A DNA stretch of 64,000 nt, taken from NCBI GenBank assembly GCA_029779435.1, contig JAKPAM010000069.1, positions 1-64,000 on the forward strand, given 5' to 3'. The DNA comes from Pseudomonadota bacterium. Its GTDB lineage: Bacteria; Pseudomonadota; Gammaproteobacteria; Burkholderiales; Burkholderiaceae_E. The position numbers and the translations under genes were made by a program. The number at the start of each line of letters is the position of its first letter. Within the stretch, counting starts at the first letter, position 1. This document shows, piece after piece, positions 26,049-35,100 of this stretch. The notes beneath the pieces are model-generated. The model saw only the letters and a program-made list of their open reading frames with translations. It was not told the origin of the DNA and made no database searches.

Positions 26049-27049
26049 GGCAAGTCCGCGCCGATCGCCTCGGCGAAGAGCCCGCGGAATCGCTTGCCGG
26101 CGAAATAGTGGGTGATCGTATGCCGCCAACTCCCCCAGTTGCTCTCCCTGACATCCTCGACCGAGCGGCCTTCGGTCGGTGAGTAGTCATTGCTCAACTT
26201 CGGATCGAGGCCACAGACCGGATCCAGCGGATCGTAGACATTGATCCAGCGCCGCAGCCGGGCAGGAAAGTCGATCGTCTTCGTGGCGGGCGCGCGCAGT
26301 TGTTCCTGGACTTCCGTGATGCCCAGCGGCGAGCCGAGCGTGAACAGCACGTCCACCGGCGGGCAATCGGGGTGGTTTCGAAGGACGTCATAAGCGACCA
26401 TCGTCCCCATGCTGTGCGTGACCAGCACCAGCTTCTCGGCGTTGCCCAGCGCCTGCGTCATGTCGGCGAGCAGGCGGTTGCGCAGTTCTTCCCGTACCTG
26501 GTATTCCTTCCCGCCGCCGGGGCTGGCGTAGCGCTTGTCGAACAGGAAGTAATAGGCCTCCATGGCGGCCTTCTTGATGATGAAGGCCTTGGCCGGTGTC
26601 GGCAGCCAGGAGGCGATCTCGAGTTCACCCGGTTGCCGGGCGATCGGGGCGTCCGCGGCGATTCCCGGATCCGGCGGAGAGGCCGCTGCGGCCGCCTGCA
26701 TTTCGGCTTCCATGCCGACGAGGAATGCCCGCTCTTCCTCGGTGATCGGCTGAGGCTCGGCCAGATCTCCGGCCACCTCGTCGAGATTTTCCGTCCCGAT
26801 GACGACCTGACGCTCGGCTTCGTAGTACGAATCGAACTCGGCTTCGTAGTCTTCGCCGTAGAAGACGTCGGCGTAATAGTTGAACACCCCCGGCACGCCC
26901 TTGGTGTCGAGATCGATGCCCGGATTGATGCCGTCGAACGGCGGCGGCGCGTCGGTACGTTCCAACCCCCAGCGCCAGATCTCCTCGAGCTTGTCCGGAG
27001 GGGGCTTCTTCGCGAGCCCATGAACGAATACGACGGCGTACTTTCTCAT
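26045..27049 (-). CDS. Alpha/beta hydrolase, lipase/esterase-like
   Basis: About 334 residues starting MRKYAVVFVHGLAKK; the track start at 27103 adds an unlikely extension. VHG is the oxyanion region and THSMGTMVAYDVL holds the nucleophilic serine. VYDPLDPVCGLDP and WGSWRHTITHYF may supply the acid and histidine. A long acidic insertion lies between residues 60 and 150. No export signal is seen. The stop overlaps the protease gene by four bases, so the two proteins are made together. In conflict systems such hydrolases often act as membrane-damaging effectors; that role is inference here. Confidence 0.78.
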   Translation of the reverse strand: MRKYAVVFVHGLAKKPPPDKLEEIWRWGLERTDAPPPFDGINPGIDLDTKGVPGVFNYYADVFYGEDYEAEFDSYYEAERQVVIGTENLDEVAGDLAEPQPITEEERAFLVGMEAEMQAAAAASPPDPGIAADAPIARQPGELEIASWLPTPAKAFIIKKAAMEAYYFLFDKRYASPGGGKEYQVREELRNRLLADMTQALGNAEKLVLVTHSMGTMVAYDVLRNHPDCPPVDVLFTLGSPLGITEVQEQLRAPATKTIDFPARLRRWINVYDPLDPVCGLDPKLSNDYSPTEGRSVEDVRESNWGSWRHTITHYFAGKRFRGLFAEAIGADLP

Positions 27050-27285
27050 GATTCTTTCGGCTCCGATGGCCCGGCATCGCGCGTGACGGGCGTACACGGG
27101 CATCGCGATGGCCGATTCAGGCTACATCAATTCCCGGTTCCGCTCCTCCCTAATTCTGATGAGTTTTCTGGATGCGGTCGGAGCGGTCGGAGCGGTTGGG
27201 GCCCGATATCGCTAGGGATGCGCGCGCGAGCAGTGGTAGCCTTGACGCCTGCGGCACCGTTGCGTTGACTTCGGTGCGGCAGTGA

Positions 27286-28932
27286 GTGCATCGACAATAT
27301 GCAGGTGCGTTCCGCCAGTTCGACTGGTGGCCCGAGCTTCAACGCAAAGGGCCCCGATCCGACACCATCGTGCTGATCCTCGTTCAGTTTCCGCTGATCG
27401 ATCTGCGGTCGTTCATCGCCGCGGACACGGGCCGTCTGGCGACGCCGGTATTCCCGGTGCTCGATCCGCCGACGGGCCGTGGCCGGGACTGGTTCGTGCG
27501 CGGATCCGGCGCGATCCGCAAGCGCTACTCGCGCGACGAAGATCAGCTCGGCAGCGAAGACTACTTCTGTGATGCCTCCGGCCTCGTCCGTTTCCAATCG
27601 CGCCCGCTGGCCGGCCACCCGCTGCGCGAGCGCGCGCAGCCGTATCTCGCGTTCCGCCGGCTGTTCTGGGATGGCCGCCTCGACCACGCGCAGCCGGCGT
27701 CGGTCGTCGGCCGCGTCGACGTCGGCATCGGTTTCAAGCCGCAAGACCGGGGATCGGATCTCGCGCTCGACGGCCGCGACATCGACGCATTGCTGCACGC
27801 GGTGCTCGCGCAGAGGATTCGCGGCACGTGGAAGCCGCCCGCCGTGGCGGCTGCCGAGCCGCTGGCCTACGTGGGCCGTGACTTGGCCGCGACGCTGTTG
27901 CGGGCCACGACCCGCGCCGACCGGCGCGCGGACGCGCTCGCCAGTGCCTGGTGGCTGCAGGTCGGCCGGCCCACCCTCATCGTCGAGTTCGATCGCAACG
28001 AGGACGCGGCGGCGCTACCCGCACGCGCCAGGGCGCTCGACCTGCCGCAGTTGTGGGAGGACAGCGCGATTCGCGTCCACTTCTACACCTTCACGCACGA
28101 GGGGATGCCGGTGCCCGTGTGGTTCATCGGCCATTCGTTCCCGCATCACCGCCGTGACGTCCGTGCGCGGCTGCGCCGCTGCCTGACCCGCATGAGCGCG
28201 GAGATCGCCGCCTTGCAGGTGCTGGGGCGGATGACGACGGATCCGCGCTTCCGTGTCGAGATCGAGCGCCCCGATGCCGCTTATTTCGATCACTTCGTCA
28301 CGTCGTCGATGCAGCAGGTCCTGGCGGCCCGCCGCGCCGGCGTGACGCAGGTGGTGATGACCGACCTGGTGCTGGCCGCGCTGGAGGCCGCCGAGCCGGG
28401 GGCTTTCGCCAATCTGCGGAACCTGTACGGTGCGCTCGGCGCGCGTGGGCGGCATTTTGCCGATCGGCTGCTCAATCGCGTCGAGGCCGTCAAGACGACG
28501 GCACCGCTCACTTATCGGTACGACTTCTTCCTCGCGCATTCGAGCGCGGATGCCGCTGCGACGAAAGCGGTCTTCGACGGACTGACCGCGCGCGGCGCGA
28601 AGGTGTTCCTCGACAACAGAATGCTCGAGCCCGGCGACTTCTGGACCGATCAGCTCCAGGCGGCACAGAAGGCGAGCCGCGTCACGATCGCGCTGGTGTC
28701 GGCCACGGCGGTGAAGTCGCTGTGGTTCAAATCGGAGTGCACCGAGGCCTTGAACCTGATGAACGCCGGACTGTCTCATCAGCTCGTGGCACTGTTCTCC
28801 GATCCCGACCTGCTGCTCTACGGCATGAACGTCGTCCAGGGCATCAAGCTCACCGATGGGATTACCGATGTCGTCCTCGATGCGTTGATGCAGTCGCTGG
28901 CACGGGTCGCCGAACGCGCCGCCGCGCCATGA
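27286..28932 (+). CDS. Protein with uncharacterised N-terminus and C-terminal TIR domain
   Basis: About 548 residues from GTG 27286. The TIR domain begins near residue 412 (YDFFLAHSSADAA). It has KVFLDNRMLEPGDFW at the loop region and E484 in WFKSECTEAL, the position of the catalytic glutamate of NAD-consuming TIR enzymes. The first 400 residues match no family I recognise; they include a hydrophobic strand TIVLILVQFPLIDL and a basic middle. It is transcribed away from the hydrolase/protease operon, sharing a promoter region of about 240 bases. NAD cleavage or cyclic-ADP-ribose-like signalling is likely. The N-terminus may be the sensor. Confidence 0.8.
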   Translation: MHRQYAGAFRQFDWWPELQRKGPRSDTIVLILVQFPLIDLRSFIAADTGRLATPVFPVLDPPTGRGRDWFVRGSGAIRKRYSRDEDQLGSEDYFCDASGLVRFQSRPLAGHPLRERAQPYLAFRRLFWDGRLDHAQPASVVGRVDVGIGFKPQDRGSDLALDGRDIDALLHAVLAQRIRGTWKPPAVAAAEPLAYVGRDLAATLLRATTRADRRADALASAWWLQVGRPTLIVEFDRNEDAAALPARARALDLPQLWEDSAIRVHFYTFTHEGMPVPVWFIGHSFPHHRRDVRARLRRCLTRMSAEIAALQVLGRMTTDPRFRVEIERPDAAYFDHFVTSSMQQVLAARRAGVTQVVMTDLVLAALEAAEPGAFANLRNLYGALGARGRHFADRLLNRVEAVKTTAPLTYRYDFFLAHSSADAAATKAVFDGLTARGAKVFLDNRMLEPGDFWTDQLQAAQKASRVTIALVSATAVKSLWFKSECTEALNLMNAGLSHQLVALFSDPDLLLYGMNVVQGIKLTDGITDVVLDALMQSLARVAERAAAP

Positions 28933-28990
28933 GCGTCGAGTGAATCGGGTTGGCGCCGGCCGCGCGCGGTGCGCATGATCGACGATTCCG

Positions 28991-30115
28991 TCATTGCTGG
29001 CCCGGCATCGCCGAGTGTTCGAGCAGTTCGTCGAGCAGCCGCTGCAAGCGCTCGTTGATGACGGCGATGCTGGCCTCGACCACGTCGATCAGCGCATCGC
29101 GCGCGGCCAGGTCGTCGACCGTGTAGTAGCCGCCGGGGCCGAACAGCAAGATCAACTGCCGTTCGGAGACCGGCGAGACGGTCTTGCCCTCCTGGGTGCC
29201 CGCACGCTCGCGCCAGCGCGTCAGCAGCGCCTCGCGCCGGGTCTGGCCGCCGCCGGCTTGCGCCGGCTGGTTCAGGTAGCGCCAGATCGAGGCCGGGAAT
29301 AGCCGCGCGCGCGGCGGGCCTTCCCACAGTTCGCGCAGCGCGTTGGGCTCGGTGTCCAGGTGCCCGCGCGCCGTGCCCGATTGGCTGATCAGCGCGGTGC
29401 CCGATTCGGCGGTACCGCCGACGATGCCGGTCACGGCGCCGGTGGCCGCGGCCGGTGACACCAGGCCCACGACACCGGAGACAAAGGCCGTCATGCCGCC
29501 GACGATGGCGCTGGCCTGGCTCATGCGCCGGCTCCATTGATCCTCGAGCTTGCGCAACTGGTCGCGTAGCTGGTCGCCGCGCTCGTTCTCGCAGTCCAGG
29601 TGCGCGGTCACCGCGTGCACGTCGAGCATCGTGCGCAGCACCCGCTGCGTGACCTGCTGCTCCAGGCGCAGTACGGCGATCGCGTCGGCTGCGGCGCCCG
29701 TGCGCCGGGCCTGCGCGTCGAGGACGGCCATCCGCGCGAGCAGCGTATCGGCGCCGATGATCGTGGCGATCTCGGCCGCTGCCGGAGACAGACCGGTCGA
29801 CGCGGTCATGGCGTCTGGGGCGCCGGTCGCTCCGGCTGGTGCCGAAGCGATCGCCGTTTCGATCGAGGTTGTCACCGGTGCCGGTGCCAGCACGGCGCCG
29901 GCCGCGTCATCGGGCGCCGTGGCGCCAGTCCCGGCACGGGCGCCGAGGTTCACGCACTGGCCGCCCGTGGTCGTCTGCAGCAGCGACGAGCGGCGGGGGG
30001 CCGTGATCTCGCAGCCTTGCAGCAGCAGCGCCAGCGCCAGCAAGGCGGTGATGCCGCGCGGCGGCATGCGGCGGGCTGATCGGGCTTGGTCGTCGGTTGC
30101 AGAGGCGGTGGTCAT
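28991..30115 (-). CDS. Predicted lipoprotein with a glycine-rich hydrophobic segment
   Basis: 374 residues or fewer. ITALLALALLLQGC is a lipoprotein signal with a good lipobox, which favours ATG 30067 as an alternative start. Residues 100-190 are helical (VLRLEQQVTQRVLRTMLDV). A small-residue membrane-like segment follows (SAIVGGMTAFVSGVVG), then a C-terminal helical region with RQLILLFGPGGYYTVDDL. No family is recognised. It converges on the TIR gene and sits within the conflict-like cluster, where it could be an envelope component. The neighbouring TauE gene could equally be its partner. Confidence 0.7.
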   Translation of the reverse strand: MTTASATDDQARSARRMPPRGITALLALALLLQGCEITAPRRSSLLQTTTGGQCVNLGARAGTGATAPDDAAGAVLAPAPVTTSIETAIASAPAGATGAPDAMTASTGLSPAAAEIATIIGADTLLARMAVLDAQARRTGAAADAIAVLRLEQQVTQRVLRTMLDVHAVTAHLDCENERGDQLRDQLRKLEDQWSRRMSQASAIVGGMTAFVSGVVGLVSPAAATGAVTGIVGGTAESGTALISQSGTARGHLDTEPNALRELWEGPPRARLFPASIWRYLNQPAQAGGGQTRREALLTRWRERAGTQEGKTVSPVSERQLILLFGPGGYYTVDDLAARDALIDVVEASIAVINERLQRLLDELLEHSAMPGQQ

Positions 30116-30140
30116 GGTCGAGTCGTGGCGGAGGTCCGAT

Positions 30141-31013
30141 TCACCAGTAGGTCACCACCATTTTCGTCGCCAGCGCATAGAGCAGGCAGGCGAACACCCG
30201 CTTCAGCGTCAGCACCGGCAGTCGGTGCGCCGCGCGAGCGCCGAGCGGCGCGGTCAGCACGCTGGCGACGACCAGCGAGAGCAGCGCGGGCAGATAGATG
30301 AAGCCGAGGCTGTACGGAGGAAGCCCCTCGATCTGCGAGCCGCTAAGAAGGTAGCCGAGGGTGCCGACCACGGCGATCGGCACGCCGATCGCGGCACCGG
30401 TGCCGATCGCGACGTGCATCGTCACGCCGCAGAACAGCATGAACGGCACGGTGAGAAAGGTACCGCCTGCCGATACCAGTCCGCAGATCACGCCGAACAG
30501 CGTGCCGATCGCCATGAGCCCGATCGGCCCGGGCAGGTGCCGTCCGGCGGAAGGCTTCCTGCCGAGAAGGATCTGGGTGGCGCCGCCGTAGACGATCACG
30601 GTGAAGGACAGCGCCAGCGCTCGCTGCGAGATCCAGCCCGATGCGAGCGTGGACAGCAGGCTGCCGGTGAGCATGCCGGGCGCCATGCGCCGGACGATGT
30701 TCCAATCCACCGCGCCGTGGCGATGATGTTCGCGCACGCTCGCGCTCGACGTGAAGATGATCGACGCCATGCCGGTGCCGAGCGCGAGGTGCACCGCATG
30801 CTCCGGCGCGAATTGCTGGGCGGTGAACATGGCCGCCAGGATCGGCACCAGCGTCATCCCGCCGCCGATGCCCAGAAGGCCGGCGAGGAATCCGACGCCG
30901 GCACCGGTGGCGAGGTAGGCGAGGATCCAGGTCAAGGGGCGGGAGCAAGCTGGGGCATGGGCATGGCGGAGCCGCACGGCGGAGCGGCGTCGCGGCGTAT
31001 CGCCGCCGGGCAT
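30141..31013 (-). CDS. TauE/SafE-family membrane permease
   Basis: 290 residues at most. GVGFLAGLLGIGGGMTLVPIL and the second half's GLVSAGGTFLTVPFML are the paired signature of the family, with eight predicted helices. The first 26 residues look uncharacteristic, so a TTG at 30935 is a likelier start. TauE proteins export or import small organic sulfur or sulfite-like anions. The gene may be an ordinary resident of the cluster, since nothing ties it to the signalling genes except direction. Confidence 0.87.
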   Translation of the reverse strand: MPGGDTPRRRSAVRLRHAHAPACSRPLTWILAYLATGAGVGFLAGLLGIGGGMTLVPILAAMFTAQQFAPEHAVHLALGTGMASIIFTSSASVREHHRHGAVDWNIVRRMAPGMLTGSLLSTLASGWISQRALALSFTVIVYGGATQILLGRKPSAGRHLPGPIGLMAIGTLFGVICGLVSAGGTFLTVPFMLFCGVTMHVAIGTGAAIGVPIAVVGTLGYLLSGSQIEGLPPYSLGFIYLPALLSLVVASVLTAPLGARAAHRLPVLTLKRVFACLLYALATKMVVTYW

Positions 31014-31251
31014 GCGGCCGTTGCCATGCGGGTGTGCCGCCGGCCCATGCGAGGAACCTGTTCACATCGTGCCTGCCCGGCCCGCGCCACTGCCTGCAAT
31101 GTCGTCTCCCATTGCCGGATCTCCGGCACGGCACCCTCGAAGGCGCCCGGGGCCGATCTTACTACCGTCGGGTTGCGATCCCGCAGCAATGCGCACCCTC
31201 CCGCACAGCGGAACTTCGATCTCGTTCATCGACATCTCTCCCGCGGGACGA

Positions 31252-33675
31252 TCACAATCGCGTGATGTCGATCACCTCGACTTCGTATCCCTCATCGCGC
31301 CAGAGCGCCACGGTCTCGGCCGTTCCGCCCGCGCCATCCCCTGGCCGGCCGTCCCACACCGCGATGACGACCGGCTGTTCGTCGAGCCGCTCGGCGTATT
31401 CGATCGCGCGGCGCAGGATCTCCCGGTTGGCGGTGCCGAAGGCTCGTGGCAGGTCGGCGGCCGGCGGGCATGCCGGCTGCAGTGGGGGAAGGAGTTCGAC
31501 GTTCTTGGCATTCCGGACCTTTGTCCAGCGGTCAGCCCAATCGGGGCCGATCGAGAGGGAGGCGAAGTCCGCTTCCGGGAAGGGCAGCACGACCGTTGCG
31601 GTGCGTTCGAGTTTGGTCAGCTCTTCGAGGAACAGCAAGTCGGTTCCGCATGCGGCGGAGCCGAAGCCATGCAATGTGCCATGTTGCGTGAGCCGTTCGC
31701 GGATCGCTTTCCGGACGGCACCGACCTTCTCGCATGGAAAACGTGGTGCCGCGCGCCCGGCCGCATCGACCATGTGCCCGCAGTAGGCGAGCACGCGGGG
31801 TACCGGCAACGTGTCGTCGAGGCGGTTCTCCGGCTGTTTCAGAGCGCGCAGGTTCCGGCGCGCCTGACGGCGCATGATCGCGATGTTCTGATGCCTGCCT
31901 GCCGCTTTGGCGACGGCGCGGCCATACCAGTCGCGCGCGTCGTCGAAACGCTGCTGCAGCAGGTAACCCTCGCCGAGGGTCGCGAGGTCCCATTCGTCCA
32001 GCTCCGCGATCGCCCGCTTTCGTAGTGCCTCGACCACTGTGCCGGCCAGTCTGTACATCGTTGCCGGGTCCCCGCGTTGCAATGCGATCGATGCGGCGTT
32101 GATGCCGTTGAACGCATCGCCCGTGCGCTCGTAGGCTTCCAGATAGAGCTCGTACGCACGCTCCCGGTAGCCTTGGTCGCCGGTCTTGAGCCAGTGTGCC
32201 TTGTATCGGCCAGCCAGCAGGCCGGCGCTCTCGGCGTCGAGATGGCCTTCGCGCTGCAATGCTTCGAGTATCTCGACCGCGCCATGGTTGTCGCCATTCT
32301 TGCTCATCGCCAGCGCTCTTAGCTGCCTTACCCGTAACAGCGCTGGCGGCGCACTGTCGAGCACGTCCAGCGCGGGGCCGAAGGCGCCCAGGCCGATCAG
32401 CGTGACGGCGGCGGCAATCAAGGGCGCTTCGTCGGTCGATGCGGTCTTGCGCCATTCGGCGACCACGTCGAGGACGCGGCGTGCATCGGTCATCGCCGCG
32501 CCGCGCAAGCGTGCGACGAACTCGTCGGTGACCTTGCGATCGGCCGTTTCCGCGCGTGCCGACGCCGATCCGGCCGGCGGGGCCCGGCGCGCGATCAAGG
32601 TGTTCAGCAATCGCTGGACCGGCTCGCCTTCCGCGCGTTTCGTGCCGTTGAAGTCCAGCCAGACGCGGCTGTCGAGAAGCGGTGGCATCACGCTGTCGTC
32701 CAGTCGCAACGGCAGCAAGCGGAAGTGCGTGTCCTCGACCGCCCGCTTGACGAGGATATTGGCCTCTTGCTGGCACCAGGGCGATTCGATCCAGCCGCGG
32801 CTGACGAGCAGCACCGCGGCTCGGCTGCGCTGCAGCGCGGACTGCAACTGGCCGGCAAGGTACTCGCCGAGCTCCAACTCGCGCTGATCGATGAACACCC
32901 GCAGCCCGGCGCCTTCGAGCCGCGCGACGAGGCTGAGCGCCCAGGCGCGGTCGGTCGATCGGTAGCTGACGAACACGTGGTACTCGTCGGCGCCGATCTC
33001 GGGAATGGCTTCGGTAATCGTCCGGATCGGAGCCGGCTCGATGGCGCGCCGCTGCGGCTCGATGTCGAGCAGTGCGAGGACCGCGTCGATCGGGCAGGCG
33101 TACACGTAGCCGTACGCGGCGCGGCGGCGGTCGTCGACGTCCCCCACATGCCGGATCAGATGGCCGATCAGCGCCCCGTCGACGAGTACCGGGCTGCCGG
33201 AAAACCCGTGGAGCGGGGAGGCGTTGCCGGCCGCGATCTGCTCGGAGTACAGCAGCACCGCCGGCTGATCGCCGTCGGTCGACGTCGCCGGATCCTGCAC
33301 GTGTCCGTCGATCGGCAGTCCGGACGCATTGCCGCCGTTGTTCGCGAGCGCCGGAAATCCGTACGCGTCCCAGGACGATTTGCGGTCGAGACGTTCCGCC
33401 ACCGGCAGCGGCGTAGCCGGCAACGCCTCGTCGAGCATCAGCACCGCGGCGTCGCGTGCCGGATCGCTCTTCAACAGCCGCGCCTTGCAGGTTCGACGGC
33501 CCGAGCCCGTGCCGACCAGCACGTCGTAGCTCTGGTCCGGTTGCCATGAGCGCACGACGTGCTCCGCAGTGCCGACTCGCTGCGGCGCGATCAGGTAACC
33601 GCTGCCGCTGCTGCCGTCGGGGCTGCGGATGTAGACGCAGGCCTGCTTCAGCGTGTCGAGCGTGTCGTCAGGCAT
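31252..33675 (-). CDS. Four-part protein: trypsin-like protease, TIR, helical repeats, SLOG-like domain
   Basis: 807 residues. The trypsin fold has H39 (GTAEHV), D75 (PARDAAVLML) and S159 (HGFSGSP). The TIR domain starts near residue 231 (YHVFVSYRSTDRAW) with the catalytic-type E304 in WCQQEANIL. Residues 380-600 are TPR/TRAF-binding-like helices. From about 625 a Rossmann domain (VLAYCGHMVDAAGR, GFGSAACGTDLLFLEEL, VVIAVWDG) resembles SLOG nucleotide sensors. TIR-made nucleotides are sensed by SLOG in Thoeris, so signal production, sensing and proteolysis may be joined in one chain. Its ATG overlaps the phosphoesterase stop by eight bases. No export signal is seen. Domain order is seen; the mechanism is inferred. 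Confidence 0.82.
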   Translation of the reverse strand: MPDDTLDTLKQACVYIRSPDGSSGSGYLIAPQRVGTAEHVVRSWQPDQSYDVLVGTGSGRRTCKARLLKSDPARDAAVLMLDEALPATPLPVAERLDRKSSWDAYGFPALANNGGNASGLPIDGHVQDPATSTDGDQPAVLLYSEQIAAGNASPLHGFSGSPVLVDGALIGHLIRHVGDVDDRRRAAYGYVYACPIDAVLALLDIEPQRRAIEPAPIRTITEAIPEIGADEYHVFVSYRSTDRAWALSLVARLEGAGLRVFIDQRELELGEYLAGQLQSALQRSRAAVLLVSRGWIESPWCQQEANILVKRAVEDTHFRLLPLRLDDSVMPPLLDSRVWLDFNGTKRAEGEPVQRLLNTLIARRAPPAGSASARAETADRKVTDEFVARLRGAAMTDARRVLDVVAEWRKTASTDEAPLIAAAVTLIGLGAFGPALDVLDSAPPALLRVRQLRALAMSKNGDNHGAVEILEALQREGHLDAESAGLLAGRYKAHWLKTGDQGYRERAYELYLEAYERTGDAFNGINAASIALQRGDPATMYRLAGTVVEALRKRAIAELDEWDLATLGEGYLLQQRFDDARDWYGRAVAKAAGRHQNIAIMRRQARRNLRALKQPENRLDDTLPVPRVLAYCGHMVDAAGRAAPRFPCEKVGAVRKAIRERLTQHGTLHGFGSAACGTDLLFLEELTKLERTATVVLPFPEADFASLSIGPDWADRWTKVRNAKNVELLPPLQPACPPAADLPRAFGTANREILRRAIEYAERLDEQPVVIAVWDGRPGDGAGGTAETVALWRDEGYEVEVIDITRL

Positions 33676-35071
33676 GGCTGCTCTCCGCGGACAGGTGGCG
33701 CATCAGACCTTCGGTGCTGATCGGCGCATCGTCGGCGGCGAAATGGACGTCCGCGGCGAGCACCGCGTCGCCGTCGAGGTCGATACGCGCATAGGTCGGC
33801 ACCGCGCGTCGCCAGCGATCGAGCTTGCTGCGTTCCAGGTCGTCGACGAAGCGTTCCAGCGCATCGCGGCCGATCGCTTCGTCCGGCTCCCATACCTCGT
33901 CGGGAACGCGCATCAGATCGGCCCAGGTGCCCGTGTTCAGGTAGACCGGCAGCGGGGTGTCGCCATCGCCCAGTCCGACGCGTTTGGCCAGGTGGGTATG
34001 GCCATAGACGATCACTTCGAAGCCCGCCGCGGCCGACCGGCGAGCGGGCACGAGGTAGGTGCCTTGCTCCTTGTCGATCGCGAACGCATTCCGATGCACG
34101 GACAACTGGCCGCGCAGTGCCTTGTACAGCGCCGCGCGGCGCGCTGCGCGCACGTGCTCCTGCACCGCGTTGGCAGCGCCTTTCAGCGCATCGCCAAGGG
34201 CGCTTACCTGTCCGGCCGCGCCGCCGGCGGCGAGGTCTTCGGCCAGGTCGAACATCCGTTGGTCGATATCGCTGCCGGCCGAGATGAGCGTCTGGTCGGC
34301 CGGCTCTCCGGTTGCCTCGTCGTAGTCCACCGCCCATTGCCGGCGAAACTGTCCGAAGAACTGCCAGACGTCCCGCACACCGACCGCACCGAGGGCGGCG
34401 GCGATCGGCAGGGCCCCGGCATCCTCGGGCTTGAGCAGGTCGATGAACGGGTAGTCGGCTTTCAGGGGATTCATCACGTCGACGACGAGCCGGCTCCCGG
34501 GCAGCGCCGGGAAGGCGGGGGCCACCGGGAGCCGGCGCGACAGCTGCGAGCGAACGCGGCGCAATGCCCCGTGGGGCACCGCATTCCACGCATCGAACCG
34601 GTTGCCATGCTCGATGAGCACGCGGCCGTAGGCGCAGGCCTCGTTGTCGTAGATGAAGTCGATCCGTCCGGGGCCAAGGCGATCGAGCAGGCATTGCCGG
34701 GGGCCCGGCAGCGAAAGCTCGATGTCGTGGTTGCCGAGCATCAAGGTCAGCGCGCCGCCGCGATCCTTCACGAAACGCCGCAACGCGTCCCAGACGGGCG
34801 CCGTGTGCGCGAAGATGCTCTGCAACTTCTGCCTGGCTACCGCGGGATCGGCGCTGAACGCTTCAAAAGGCGGTTCGGCGAGAAAGTCGACGATGTCGCC
34901 GGCGATCACGAGCCGGCAGTCGTGGTCGACCGACGGCGTTGGCAGGCGGTCGATGAAAGCCGCCAGCATCCCCTGAGTCTTTGCCGGAAAGATCTGGAAA
35001 CCGCGAGAGCCATCCGCCGCTGGCGCGCCGCCCAGGTGGAGATCGGAGATTACGTAGATCGTCGTATGCAC
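33668..35071 (-). CDS. Calcineurin-like metallophosphoesterase
   Basis: About 467 residues. The metal-binding set is complete: DLHLGG (D10, H12), GDIVDF, GNHDIE, an internal histidine in EHGNRFD and YGHTHLA. A long insertion around residues 190-330 separates the last two motifs and is larger than in small phosphodiesterases. GTG 35071 is chosen because GGAGGTGCC directly precedes it and the protein then begins at the first strand. It is the upstream partner of the protease-TIR gene and overlaps it. It might degrade a nucleotide signal or cut nucleic acid; the substrate is unknown. Confidence 0.82.
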   Translation of the reverse strand: MHTTIYVISDLHLGGAPAADGSRGFQIFPAKTQGMLAAFIDRLPTPSVDHDCRLVIAGDIVDFLAEPPFEAFSADPAVARQKLQSIFAHTAPVWDALRRFVKDRGGALTLMLGNHDIELSLPGPRQCLLDRLGPGRIDFIYDNEACAYGRVLIEHGNRFDAWNAVPHGALRRVRSQLSRRLPVAPAFPALPGSRLVVDVMNPLKADYPFIDLLKPEDAGALPIAAALGAVGVRDVWQFFGQFRRQWAVDYDEATGEPADQTLISAGSDIDQRMFDLAEDLAAGGAAGQVSALGDALKGAANAVQEHVRAARRAALYKALRGQLSVHRNAFAIDKEQGTYLVPARRSAAAGFEVIVYGHTHLAKRVGLGDGDTPLPVYLNTGTWADLMRVPDEVWEPDEAIGRDALERFVDDLERSKLDRWRRAVPTYARIDLDGDAVLAADVHFAADDAPISTEGLMRHLSAESSHA

Positions 35072-35100
35072 GGCACCTCCATTCCCACGAGGGCAGCACG

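Noticed and set aside
23399-35071. Prophage or integrative element explanation for the TIR/protease cluster
   Set aside because: No integrase, structural phage gene, tRNA or flanking direct repeat was seen within the window.
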